Assembly (NCBI GenBank): GCA_025210515.1
Contig: JAOARM010000040.1
Span: forward strand, 216,658 to 280,657
DNA: 64,000 nt
Direction of reading: 5' to 3'
DNA from: Vallitalea sp.
Lineage (GTDB): Bacteria > Bacillota > Clostridia > Lachnospirales > Vallitaleaceae
Below, piece by piece: positions 28,904-37,644 of this stretch. The stretch's first letter is position 1. Each line of letters begins with the position of its first letter. The notes below the pieces were generated by a model, which searched no databases, was not told where the DNA came from, and saw nothing but the letters and a program-made list of their open reading frames with translations. Made by a program: the position numbers and the translations under genes.

Positions 28904-31327
28904 ATGAAAAGACCTGCTGTCTTTATGTGTTGCTTTTATTTAATAGGATTATTGATAGGATACTATATTAACAATTTTATTATTATTACTTGGTTGTTAA
29001 TAAGTACAATAATTATTTCTGTTATATTATATAAGACATATTCATGGAAGTTATTACTTTTGTTTCCGTTAATATGTTTTTTTGCATACCTAAATATATG
29101 TGATGAAATTGATAGTATTAGTTATTGTAGTATGAGTAAAAATTTTGAAGATACAGTTTCAAGTAAAGTTAATGGCTATATTACGGATATAATTTTTTGT
29201 CATAGTGATGCTATGCAATTTATTATAAACACTGACAAAGTTACGTTCAATGATAAAACATATACAGAAAGTATTAATGTAAAAGTTTATAGTAAAGCTT
29301 ATGAGAATGATTTACATGAAATAAATATAGGAGATTATATTAGTGTAAGAGGAACTTTAAGTAAATTATCAAGACCCAAAAATCAAGGACAATTTAATGA
29401 AGAAAAATATTATAGAGTTAAAGGTATTTCATATAAGTTGTTTTTAGATAATAGTATAAGTAAAGATAATAAATTACAAAGTCCAAGAAACAATTTTTAT
29501 AAAACTACTGTATACTCTATTAGAAATATTTTATATAAATTAAGATTAAGAGCTATATCAATATATGATAATATTTTACCTAAAGATAAAGCTAACTTAA
29601 TGAAAGCTATGATATTAGGTGAAAAATCATATTTAACAATTGATACGAAAGAAAAGTATTCGGATGCAGGAATATCGCATGTTTTAGCTATTTCTGGATT
29701 GCATATTACTATATTTGCCTTTACTCTGTTCAAGTTTTTAAGCTATATATTTTCTAGGAAAAAATCAGTTGTATTATCTATATGTTTTCTGATATTTTAT
29801 TGTCTATTAACTGGTTCTAGTATATCAACAGTTAGAGCTACAATGATGGTTATAGTAATTTTATTATCTTATATATTTGGTAGAGCATATGATATATATT
29901 CTTCCATAAGTGTAGTAGCTATAATACTACTTGTCATTAATCCTTTTTTTCTATGGGATATTGGATTTTTATTATCATTTTCCTCGGTTATTTCAATTGT
30001 TTTATTAACTCCTATTTTTGATAAAATATATAATAAAAAAGATAATTATATAATTAGTATGTTTAATGCTAGTTTATCAGCTACTATAGGAATCATGCCT
30101 GTAGTGGTGTATAATTTTTATGAAGTGCATATATATGCAGTATTAGTTAATATATTAGTAGTTCCACTTATGTCTATTATAGTATTATTTGGATTTATTG
30201 CATTGATTATTGGGTCGGTTTCTACTATAATTGGAGGGATATTTTCAGGTATTGTATTTTATATCTTGAGTTTCTATGATCTATGCTGTGAACTATCAAG
30301 AAAGCTTCCACTTAGTACAATTAACGTTGGAAGACCTAATCTCACTAATATCATATTATATATTGCTTTATTATATTTAATTATACAATTAGGTAATGAA
30401 AATAGAGATAAAAGAATAATTAAAAACTGTGTAATAACAATAATTATTATAACAATTATTAATATAACTATGATTATATTACCTAAACCACTAGAAATAG
30501 TTCACCTAGATATTGGACAAGGAGATAGTACAGTTATAATGTCTCCTAACAATAAAGTATATGTAATTGACGGAGGAGGAAACGTTAATAGTAAGACAAT
30601 AAGAGATACAGGATATTATATAATAAGACCATTTCTTAAATATAATGGTGTTAATAAAATAGATTGTTTAATATTGACCCATAGTGATAAAGACCATATT
30701 GGAGGGCTTATTGAATTAATTGACCACTTTAAGGTGGATAAAATTATTATGCCATGTGTATATAGAGATAAGGATGTACTTCTTAATAAGCTTATTTTAA
30801 AAGCTAATAATAAGAATATTCCTCTATATTATTTGGATGAAGGAGATAGAATTAATGATGGTAATATAACTTTTGAATCATTATATCCTTCTAGTGATAT
30901 AGATGAATTTCACAACAATAATGCTCATTCGTTAGTATTAAAATTAAAATATAAGTTATATGATATATTACTTACTGGTGACATAGAAAAGCAAGAAGAA
31001 CAATATATAAACAGTAAATATTCTAATTATATGCAATGTGATATATTAAAAGTTCCTCATCATGGTTCTTCTAGTTCATCTACTCAACAATTTATTAACA
31101 ATGTAAAACCACAAATAGCTGTTATAAGTTGTGGCAAAAATAATTCTTATGGTCATCCTAATAAAGAAGTAGTTAATAGATATAGAGATAAGAAAATATT
31201 AATATTTAATACATCTATTGATGGAGCAATTACGATTAAAACTGATGGATATAATTATGGGATAAGTACATATTATAGCAATAGACAAGAGTTTTTGAAA
31301 TGTTATGATAGAGAAATCATTGATTGA
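28904..31327 (+). CDS. comEC: DNA internalization channel ComEC/Rec2
   Basis: 807 residues. N-terminal DUF4131 region with membrane helices, central Competence domain (HVLAISGLHITIFAFTLFKFL near residue 265; GSSISTVRATMMV), and a C-terminal metallo-beta-lactamase domain (HLDIGQGDSTVIM, LTHSDKDHIGGL near 590, VPHHGSSSSS). ComEC moves single-stranded DNA across the membrane. In many Firmicutes holA follows it directly; here a foreign-looking two-gene cassette lies between. Confidence 0.95.
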   Translation: MKRPAVFMCCFYLIGLLIGYYINNFIIITWLLISTIIISVILYKTYSWKLLLLFPLICFFAYLNICDEIDSISYCSMSKNFEDTVSSKVNGYITDIIFCHSDAMQFIINTDKVTFNDKTYTESINVKVYSKAYENDLHEINIGDYISVRGTLSKLSRPKNQGQFNEEKYYRVKGISYKLFLDNSISKDNKLQSPRNNFYKTTVYSIRNILYKLRLRAISIYDNILPKDKANLMKAMILGEKSYLTIDTKEKYSDAGISHVLAISGLHITIFAFTLFKFLSYIFSRKKSVVLSICFLIFYCLLTGSSISTVRATMMVIVILLSYIFGRAYDIYSSISVVAIILLVINPFFLWDIGFLLSFSSVISIVLLTPIFDKIYNKKDNYIISMFNASLSATIGIMPVVVYNFYEVHIYAVLVNILVVPLMSIIVLFGFIALIIGSVSTIIGGIFSGIVFYILSFYDLCCELSRKLPLSTINVGRPNLTNIILYIALLYLIIQLGNENRDKRIIKNCVITIIIITIINITMIILPKPLEIVHLDIGQGDSTVIMSPNNKVYVIDGGGNVNSKTIRDTGYYIIRPFLKYNGVNKIDCLILTHSDKDHIGGLIELIDHFKVDKIIMPCVYRDKDVLLNKLILKANNKNIPLYYLDEGDRINDGNITFESLYPSSDIDEFHNNNAHSLVLKLKYKLYDILLTGDIEKQEEQYINSKYSNYMQCDILKVPHHGSSSSSTQQFINNVKPQIAVISCGKNNSYGHPNKEVVNRYRDKKILIFNTSIDGAITIKTDGYNYGISTYYSNRQEFLKCYDREIID

Positions 31328-31464
31328 ATTTTATTGTTTATTACGTTGCAGTTAACTTTTTCTAGAATGAAATTAAGTTATTAAATATATTTTTTGGAAT
31401 TTATTTATCAATACATCCTATAATATGAATTATGTTGTGAAATTAAATCAATAGAAAACAAAAC

Positions 31465-31493
31465 TTGACAATAAAAAATTAAAATGGTAATAT
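31465..31493 (+). promoter_or_regulatory. sigma-A promoter of the secreted-protein cassette
   Basis: Consensus TTGACA (31465-31470), 17-base spacer, TAATAT (31488-31493), 36 bases before the start codon. The best-matching promoter of the window, so the cassette is probably expressed by itself. Confidence 0.75.
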
Positions 31494-31529
31494 ATTTTGA
31501 AAATGATATTATAATTTTAGGAGGAAATT

Positions 31530-32750
31530 ATGAGATTTAAAAAAATTTTATCAATATTACTGACATTAGCTATAGTAGTACATATGGCATCGGGAAATAG
31601 TTGTGCTTGTCAAAGTGTGACTAAAACAATAAAACAGGTTAATGATACAGATTATGAATTATTAATTGAAAATAGTCAAACAGGTGTTTCTACAAAATTA
31701 AATATTAAAAATACATTTTATGATATGTATACTATAAATTTATTGGTTAAAAAAGACAATAATCAAGAAATTAAGCAAACGTTTATTGCACGTTTAAAAG
31801 GTGAACTGAATAAAGAGCAATTAGAATGTCGCCTTCAAACATTGATTAATAATCCTGAAAATGAAGAAGTTCAACAAGAGTTTAATAAATACTTAAATGA
31901 AATCTTTCAGTTTGAGGAATTGCAAAATGAAAAAGATTTCGAAGTAATATCCAAAAGTAATAATATAGCGCGTACTAGTATAGGGCTTACTTTAACTGGG
32001 TTATATATTTCAGAATTAACAGCAAGTATTATAATAACTGTAGGTATAGCATTAGTAGCTATCACAACTATTATTATTACTGCTATTATGATAAATTCAT
32101 TGAAAAATTTTTTGAATAGATGGTCATATGAGAATAGAAGTAAAAGTAGAGCATTTTTAAATTATAGTACAGTTTCTTATGAGGATATGTTAGACAATGT
32201 ATATCTTTATAACACTTCTGCTACAAAACACGTTGCGTCAGAAGTTGTTACAAGTGTATTAAATTTAATGAAAAATAGAAAGGTTAATGTGGAGGCTTAT
32301 GTATCTACTGCAACATTTATGACTCCAAGGAGAGTAAAAATGTTGGTTGTCTCTATAGGTGAAAATAAAATATCAGGTCTTGCAAATAGACATTTAGGTA
32401 ATTCTATTAGTGGTAGAACTAGTCCGGGATTTCCAAAATTTCCTAATGAAACTATGGATTTTAGTTTTTTTACATTTTTTATTTTAATGAATGGTAATAC
32501 TTATGATTCAATTTTTCATGTTCACGCTGTTCCTACAATTAACAAATGGAAAGAATTGCGCCATATGAGATATAATAATCAATTAGATTTACAACTTTAT
32601 CCTGTAGTTAGAGAAGACTCAAGATATTTAAGACCTACTAATTCCAATGATTTAAGAAGATGGATTGAAGAAAAAAAATATGCTTCTAGAAATAGAGGTC
32701 TAATTTGTGATGAATTTGGTAAAAAATCTATAATAAAAAAATTAAGATAA
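31530..32750 (+). CDS. secreted/membrane protein of unknown function, toxin-like layout
   Basis: 406 residues; no firm family assignment. Signal peptide at 1-22 (KKILSILLTLAIVVHMASG), a polar region 30-145 with a GxxTKLNIKN beta-like segment, a hydrophobic segment about 163-190 (IIITVGIALVAITTIIITAIMI), and a basic C-terminal domain 192-406 with ANRHLG, FHVHAVP and RHMR histidine/arginine clusters. The order resembles SAR2788-type putative toxins of Firmicutes, but that is a resemblance in layout only. TTAGGAGG precedes the ATG, and a dedicated promoter lies upstream. It stands between comEC and holA, a normally conserved junction, suggesting acquisition. Confidence 0.75.
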   Translation: MRFKKILSILLTLAIVVHMASGNSCACQSVTKTIKQVNDTDYELLIENSQTGVSTKLNIKNTFYDMYTINLLVKKDNNQEIKQTFIARLKGELNKEQLECRLQTLINNPENEEVQQEFNKYLNEIFQFEELQNEKDFEVISKSNNIARTSIGLTLTGLYISELTASIIITVGIALVAITTIIITAIMINSLKNFLNRWSYENRSKSRAFLNYSTVSYEDMLDNVYLYNTSATKHVASEVVTSVLNLMKNRKVNVEAYVSTATFMTPRRVKMLVVSIGENKISGLANRHLGNSISGRTSPGFPKFPNETMDFSFFTFFILMNGNTYDSIFHVHAVPTINKWKELRHMRYNNQLDLQLYPVVREDSRYLRPTNSNDLRRWIEEKKYASRNRGLICDEFGKKSIIKKLR

Positions 32751-32764
32751 CGTAGGTGATAATT

Positions 32765-33136
32765 ATGGATAATAGAGTAATCAAAGACTATAAAGATACT
32801 AATCGTTTTACTGATAGAGCTTGCCAGTGTTGGGAAGAATTATATATAATAACTAAGTGTAAACTCAGTAATAGATTTTTAATTCAAGAATTACACGTTC
32901 TTCTTGATGAGTTTGATATTTTAGATACAAGTGTATCACTAATAGATTTAATCGCTTTTGATTTAAGTTTAGATCCAGATAGATTTGATTTCGATTATGA
33001 TGAGTTTGATATTAAACTTAGAGAATTGAGTGATGTTGAAAGCATCTTTATGATTGAATGGATGAATAACTATAAATTAAATAAAGATCATACAGATATA
33101 GAATCATATATAAATGATTTTATTAATTTTTATTAA
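32765..33136 (+). CDS. small acidic protein, possible immunity partner
   Basis: 123 residues, no signal peptide, not recognised. Strongly acidic, especially the middle (LDPDRFDFDYDEFDIKLRELSD) and the end. The ATG at 32765 follows TAGGTGA and lies 14 bp after the stop of the secreted-protein gene, with a shared terminator downstream. A small acidic cytoplasmic protein directly after a basic secreted protein is the usual layout of toxin-immunity pairs; this role is inference. Confidence 0.7.
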   Translation: MDNRVIKDYKDTNRFTDRACQCWEELYIITKCKLSNRFLIQELHVLLDEFDILDTSVSLIDLIAFDLSLDPDRFDFDYDEFDIKLRELSDVESIFMIEWMNNYKLNKDHTDIESYINDFINFY

Positions 33137-33178
33137 GTAAAATTAACGATGAGTGGAAATAATAATAATATTTTTTAT

Positions 33179-33215
33179 ACGTACAAGAATTAATAAATTT
33201 TGTACGTTTTTTTTG
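33179..33215 (+). terminator. terminator of the secreted-protein cassette
   Basis: ACGTACAA (33179-33186) and TTGTACGT (33200-33207) form the stem, followed by eight T. It closes the two-gene unit before holA. Confidence 0.88.
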
Positions 33216-33369
33216 TTTGTAAAAATACGTTGAATAAATTTTGATTTTACGATAAATAGATGTAGAATAATGAAATTATATAGGTTAAATACATTGAATA
33301 AATGATAGTAATAACTTATAATGATAAGAAGATAATATAAATAACATTGTTAAGCAGGAGTAATATAAA

Positions 33370-34356
33370 ATGAAAGAATTAAAAAATCAATTACAAGAGA
33401 ATAGATTTCATAATATATACTTATTTCATGGTGAAGAAAAGTACCTACTAGATATGTATTTGCAGAAATTGGTGAAAGGGTTATTAACTGGTTCTGACGA
33501 AACAATGAACTATGATTTTTATGATAAAAATAATATGAATGTGGATAAGTTAATAGACGGTATTGAAACTCTTCCTTTTTTTGGAGATAAAAGAGTTATT
33601 GTTGTAAGCTACACTAAATTGTTCAAATCAAAGAGTAATGATGCTGCTATATTAGCTAATAAGCTTGTTGACGTTCCAGAGACTACTGCGATAATTTTTG
33701 TGGAAGAAGAAGTTGATAAGAGAAGTAAGCTATATAAAGTGATTAATAAAAATGGATATGTGGCAAGTTTTAATCAGTTATCAGAAAAAGATCTGATAAG
33801 CTTCATAGGACAAAAACTACATGGGTCAGGCAAGAAAATCGAAAGAAATACTGCTATACATTTTCTAAAAACTATAGGGATGGATTTATCTAATATTAAC
33901 AATGAATTAGAAAAATTAATAATGTATAATAAAGATAATGACGTCATTACAAAAGAATCAATTAATGATATATGTACAAGAACTATTGAAAATAAAATAT
34001 TTGAACTTGTTAGTGCAATGGGACAAAATAGAAGAGAAAGAGCAGTATTATTATATAATGATATGTTAATGGCAAAAGAACCTCCTGCGAGAATTTTATT
34101 TATGCTAATACGTCAATTTAGATTAATTCTTCAAAGTAAATTATTACATGAAAAAGGGCTGAATGAAAGAGATATAGCAAGTAAAATAAAAATAGCACCA
34201 TTTGTTGTAAGAGAGTGTTTAAAACAAGGTAAAAATATATCAAAGAAAAGATTAATGGAAGCATTAAGTGATTGTTTGGAAACAGATAGTAATATTAAGA
34301 CAGGTAGGATAGATCCTAAAATAGGAGTAGAAGTTATTATTATGAAATATAGTTAA
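33370..34356 (+). CDS. holA: DNA polymerase III subunit delta
   Basis: 328 residues, clamp-loader subunit. NIYLFHGEEKYLLDMYLQKL at the N-terminus, ETLPFFGDKRVIVV, the FIGQKLHGSGKKIERNTAIHFLKTIGMDLSNINNELEKL middle, and C-terminal helical domain ARILFMLIRQFRLIL. It lies head-to-tail after the cassette and convergent with rpsT, the usual Firmicutes holA/rpsT arrangement. Confidence 0.94.
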   Translation: MKELKNQLQENRFHNIYLFHGEEKYLLDMYLQKLVKGLLTGSDETMNYDFYDKNNMNVDKLIDGIETLPFFGDKRVIVVSYTKLFKSKSNDAAILANKLVDVPETTAIIFVEEEVDKRSKLYKVINKNGYVASFNQLSEKDLISFIGQKLHGSGKKIERNTAIHFLKTIGMDLSNINNELEKLIMYNKDNDVITKESINDICTRTIENKIFELVSAMGQNRRERAVLLYNDMLMAKEPPARILFMLIRQFRLILQSKLLHEKGLNERDIASKIKIAPFVVRECLKQGKNISKKRLMEALSDCLETDSNIKTGRIDPKIGVEVIIMKYS

Positions 34357-34378
34357 TTATATATTTTTAATAGAATAT

Positions 34379-34407
34379 AAAAAAGCCGTACGCTTGTACG
34401 GCTTTTA
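34379..34407. terminator. bidirectional terminator between holA and rpsT
   Basis: AAAAGCCGTAC (34381-34391), loop GCTT, GTACGGCTTTT (34396-34406). Perfect 11-bp stem with A- and T-runs, serving both convergent genes. Confidence 0.92.
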
Positions 34408-34408
34408 A

Positions 34409-34669
34409 TTATGCGTTATTTACGGCTTTAGTTAAACGAGAAATTTTTCTAGCAGCAGTTTTCTTATGATAAACACCTTTTGTTTTAGCTTTATCAATTG
34501 TAGAAGTTGCTACTAATAATTGATCTTTTGCAGCTGCTTTATCTCCGGATTCAACAGCAGCAAGAACCTTTTTCACTTCTGTTTTAACTCTTGATTTGAT
34601 TGCTTTATTTCTAGCAGTCTTAGTTTCTATTACTTTAATTCTTTTTTTCGCTGATTTAATATTAGCCAA
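34409..34669 (-). CDS. rpsT: 30S ribosomal protein S20
   Basis: 86 residues, lysine/alanine-rich: ANIKSAKKRIKVIETKTARNKAIKSRVKT, then AAVESGDKAAAKDQLLVATSTIDKAKTKGVYHKKTAARKISRLTKAVN across the rest. Binds 16S rRNA early in assembly. GGAGG lies upstream on the minus strand, and a folded leader of about 110 bases precedes it. Confidence 0.96.
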   Translation of the reverse strand: MANIKSAKKRIKVIETKTARNKAIKSRVKTEVKKVLAAVESGDKAAAKDQLLVATSTIDKAKTKGVYHKKTAARKISRLTKAVNNA

Positions 34670-34704
34670 TTGAAAATACCTCCAAAATTTTTATAAATTG
34701 TTTT

Positions 34705-34782
34705 GTTTCGCAGTGGGAGTGGAAACTAAACATTTATTTATAGATCAATACGATCTTAAGTCTTTTGGACTCATAAATAAAT
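34705..34782 (-). promoter_or_regulatory. structured rpsT leader
   Basis: Outer stem ATTTATTTAT/ATAAATAAAT (34732-34741 with 34773-34782) encloses two small hairpins, AGATC/GATCT (34742-34756) and AGTC/GACT (34759-34771), giving a three-way junction. A further GTTTC/GAAAC hairpin (34705-34726) lies nearer the gene. The place suggests S20 autoregulation; inferred. Confidence 0.5.
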
Positions 34783-34806
34783 ATCGCACATTTAACATAC
34801 CTACAC

Positions 34807-34835
34807 ATTGTAATCTATAAATCCCAATAAGTCAA
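34807..34835 (-). promoter_or_regulatory. sigma-A promoter of rpsT
   Basis: On the minus strand TTGACT (34835-34830), 17-base spacer, TACAAT (34812-34807). Transcripts would start near 34800, just before the folded leader. Confidence 0.7.
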
Positions 34836-34914
34836 TGAATATATATAAAAAAAATAGGAAAAAATATTTTTGAGCAAAGAGTATAGTTTTATTATGGAGA
34901 GGAATGGAAATCTA

Positions 34915-35937
34915 ATGGATAAACAAAATGTAGAAAATCTAGAGAAAATAGAACAAAAATATAATGTAAGAACAGACTTAGCCATTGAAGCTAGAGAAAT
35001 GGTTGGAGAAGAAGATGTTGAGATAAAGGGAGTAGAAGTTATAATAGATGAGATAAATGATATAGATTTATCTATTACAAAAGTTAATGTACTAGATGAA
35101 CATGGTTCAAAAGCACTTAATAAACCAGTTGGTAGTTATATAACTATGGAATGTGAATTAATGAAACAAAATGATCCAGAAGCACATGAAGAAATAGTTA
35201 GAGAACTTGCAAAACAATTAAATGATTTAATTAAAATAGAAAAGGATATGTCAATATTAGTTGTTGGACTTGGTAATTGGGATGTTACACCAGATTCACT
35301 TGGCCCTAGAGCAGTATCTAATGTGTTAGTAACAAGACATCTATTTGAAGAATTCGGACAGCCAGAAGGAGAAGATGGATTTAACAAAGTATGTGCAATA
35401 ATTCCAGGAGTAATGGGACAAACAGGTATGGAAACTTTTGAAATTATACATGGAATAGTAAATAAAATCAAGCCAAATGTTGTAATAGCAATCGATGCTC
35501 TTGCATCAAGAAGAACAAGTAGAGTTAATTCAACTATCCAAATAGCAGATACAGGCGTCCATCCAGGCTCAGGTGTTGGTAATAGAAGAAAAGGACTTAC
35601 AGAAGAGTCTCTTGGAGTTCCAGTAATAGCTATTGGAGTACCAACTGTAGTTGATGCAGCTACTATAGTTAATGATACTATGGAAGAATTAATGATAGAA
35701 ATGAAAAAGCAAGCAGGAAAAAATACTGAGATATTTGATATGATAGATAGATTTAATGAACAAGAGAAATACCAACTTATTAAGGAAGTTCTATATCCAT
35801 ATGTGGGAAATATGTTTGTGACACCAAAAGAAATAGACGCAGTTATAAAAAGACTAAGCAATATTATAGCATCATCATTAAATATAATGTTACAACCTAA
35901 TCTTGAATTTGATGAAATTACTAAATTCTTATCATAA
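34915..35937 (+). CDS. gpr: germination protease (spore protease GPR)
   Basis: 340 residues from the ATG at 34915. Aspartic-type protease that degrades small acid-soluble spore proteins at germination. KYNVRTDLAIEARE near residues 15-28 contains the self-processing site seen in the family (cut before or within xRTDLA), so 34915 gives the normal-length propeptide; the frame is open from a TTG at 34870. Conserved VVGLGNWDVTPDSLGPRAV and AIDALASRRTSRVNSTIQIADTGVHPGSGVGN are present. Followed by spoIIP, as usual. Confidence 0.94.
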   Translation: MDKQNVENLEKIEQKYNVRTDLAIEAREMVGEEDVEIKGVEVIIDEINDIDLSITKVNVLDEHGSKALNKPVGSYITMECELMKQNDPEAHEEIVRELAKQLNDLIKIEKDMSILVVGLGNWDVTPDSLGPRAVSNVLVTRHLFEEFGQPEGEDGFNKVCAIIPGVMGQTGMETFEIIHGIVNKIKPNVVIAIDALASRRTSRVNSTIQIADTGVHPGSGVGNRRKGLTEESLGVPVIAIGVPTVVDAATIVNDTMEELMIEMKKQAGKNTEIFDMIDRFNEQEKYQLIKEVLYPYVGNMFVTPKEIDAVIKRLSNIIASSLNIMLQPNLEFDEITKFLS

Positions 35938-35964
35938 CTTATATTTTAGTAATAAATAGTAATA

Positions 35965-36111
35965 AATCACCTTATCTAAAAATATATTATAAAGATAATA
36001 TATCTCCTAAAACTATATATGAAGACAGAGCTAAGACTAGAAACAAGCTTTGATAAAACGAAATATGTAGTATATAAAATTATTTTTATAAACAGTAGAT
36101 AAGGTGTGATT
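35965..36111. repeat. inverted repeat spanning the gpr-spoIIP gap
   Basis: AATCACCTTATCTA (35965-35978) is inverted at 36096-36111 as TAGATAAGGTGTGATT, with a 2-base difference in length. The right arm contains the spoIIP ribosome site AAGGTG. Either a small inserted element or a long-range RNA pairing that could hide the ribosome site. Confidence 0.55.
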
Positions 36112-36113
36112 AG

Positions 36114-37340
36114 ATGAATAAAACATATTTACTCAAGAAGACAAGACGTATATCTCTTGTTTATATGGCAGTACTAATAATTATATCCATATATATTCTA
36201 TTAAAATTATTAGGATTATACTTTTCTAACGAAATAATTACTTTTAAGAATCTAGTATATTCTGATTTAGATTCATCATTTTTCACTAAAATAATTAGTT
36301 CTTTTAATCCAGCAATAAATTATTATCAAAAAAATAATGTATCAGATTTGGATATAGAGAACTATAATCAGATTGAAGCATTATATGGGTATAATATACC
36401 TCTAGTTTCATTTATTATGTGTAAAAACGATTATTCATATGTTACTTCATATGAGAATTATCCTAAGATTAACTCAAAAGGACAAATAGTTGAAACAGAA
36501 GACGATGAAAGATATGAACACGATGAGAGCGTATTTGCATCACATACTATTAAAAAAGAGAAGCAGGTTGTTAATCCTATAAATTATACTATGGAACAAC
36601 TTAATGATTTTCCTTTTCTGTTATCTCATTTTTATATAGTTGATAAAAGTGTTCCTAGAGATAAAGTCATTACCAGCAAATTTCCTGTACAAAAATTTTT
36701 GAGTGCGGATATGTCTATTAATCAAAAAGAAAAAGGACCTAAAATATTAATATACCATACTCATTCACAAGAAAGTTTTGTTGATAGCGTAAAAGGTAAT
36801 GCAGATGATACAGTTGTAGGAGTAGGAGATAAGTTAACTAAGATTCTAGAAGAAAAATATAATTTGAAAGTTCTTCATCATAGAGAAGTTTATGATGTTA
36901 TTAATGGGATAGAAGATAGAGACAAGGCATATCAATTAATTGAAGCACCGTTAAAGAGAATTATTAAAGAGAACCCATCTATCGAAGTTTTAATTGATTT
37001 ACATAGAGATGGGGTGGGTGATAATGTAAGATTAGTAAAAGAGATTAATGGTAAAAATACAGCCAAGATTATGTTTTTTAATGGGCTTGCAATATACGAC
37101 CATATAATGCCAAATAAATATGTAACAGATAATATGGCATTTAGTTTTCAAATGCATCTAAAAGCTAATGAATTATATCCAGGAATTACAAGAAAGATAT
37201 ACTTAAGACCATATAGGTTTAACATGCATTTAAAACCAAAGACTTTATTAATTGAACTTGGAGCTCAGACTAATACAGTTGCAGAAGCAAAAAATGCTAT
37301 GGAACCATTAGCAAAAATATTATATGAAGTTATTAAATAA
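36114..37340 (+). CDS. spoIIP: stage II sporulation protein P
   Basis: 408 residues. Cell-wall amidase/endopeptidase of the engulfment complex (with SpoIID and SpoIIM). One N-terminal membrane segment (SLVYMAVLIIISIYILLKLLG); the amidase domain has IYHTHSQESF, LIDLHRDGVGDNV and LIELGAQTNT, the zinc and catalytic positions. Placed after gpr as in most spore-formers. Confidence 0.95.
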   Translation: MNKTYLLKKTRRISLVYMAVLIIISIYILLKLLGLYFSNEIITFKNLVYSDLDSSFFTKIISSFNPAINYYQKNNVSDLDIENYNQIEALYGYNIPLVSFIMCKNDYSYVTSYENYPKINSKGQIVETEDDERYEHDESVFASHTIKKEKQVVNPINYTMEQLNDFPFLLSHFYIVDKSVPRDKVITSKFPVQKFLSADMSINQKEKGPKILIYHTHSQESFVDSVKGNADDTVVGVGDKLTKILEEKYNLKVLHHREVYDVINGIEDRDKAYQLIEAPLKRIIKENPSIEVLIDLHRDGVGDNVRLVKEINGKNTAKIMFFNGLAIYDHIMPNKYVTDNMAFSFQMHLKANELYPGITRKIYLRPYRFNMHLKPKTLLIELGAQTNTVAEAKNAMEPLAKILYEVIK

Positions 37341-37370
37341 AAAAATAATTCTTCTAAAAAATATCTTTGA

Positions 37371-37514
37371 AAATAAGAGGCTATCTCATAATAATTTTTT
37401 CTTGAAGTATGCAACTCTTGAAAGTTAGATTAGCTATTCATACACTTAAACCGTTAAACTTAGTCTATCTTTCTTTACTGTTGCATTAAAAATATATTAT
37501 GAGACAGCTTATTT
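37371..37514. repeat. MITE-like element with nested inverted repeats (copy 1)
   Basis: Outer arms AAATAAGAGGCTATCTCATA (37371-) and TATTATGAGACAGCTTATTT (37495-37514) are inverted. Inner arms GAAAGTTAGATTAG (37420-37433) and CTTAGTCTATCTTTC (37459-37473) are too. Shares TAGCTATTCATAC (37431-37443) with the element at 57715-57887. Fills most of the 303-bp gap between spoIIP and lepA. Confidence 0.6.
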
Positions 37515-37578
37515 AATTTATATTGATAATAATATTCTACAAAGGCTAAATAACTTATAGTGTTCAACAATAATATTG

Positions 37579-37608
37579 TTGCTAAACTATATTCTTTTAT
37601 GCTATAAT
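37579..37608 (+). promoter_or_regulatory. sigma-A promoter of lepA, with overlapping palindrome
   Basis: TTGCTA (37579-37584), 18-base spacer, TATAAT (37603-37608). A palindrome CAACAATA-A-TATTGTTG (37565-37581) overlaps the -35 box and could be an operator or chance in AT-rich DNA. Confidence 0.5.
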
Positions 37609-37644
37609 AACCAACAGAAAATGGACTAAGGAGGATGTTGGTCT

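Noticed and set aside
35136..35861. 241-codon minus-strand frame opposite gpr
   Set aside because: It is the mirror of a highly conserved gene, has no ribosome site, and its composition follows from the AT-rich codon use of gpr.
36114..37340. Possible start upstream of the spoIIP ATG
   Set aside because: The frame has no better ribosome site upstream; AAGGTG fits the ATG at 36114.
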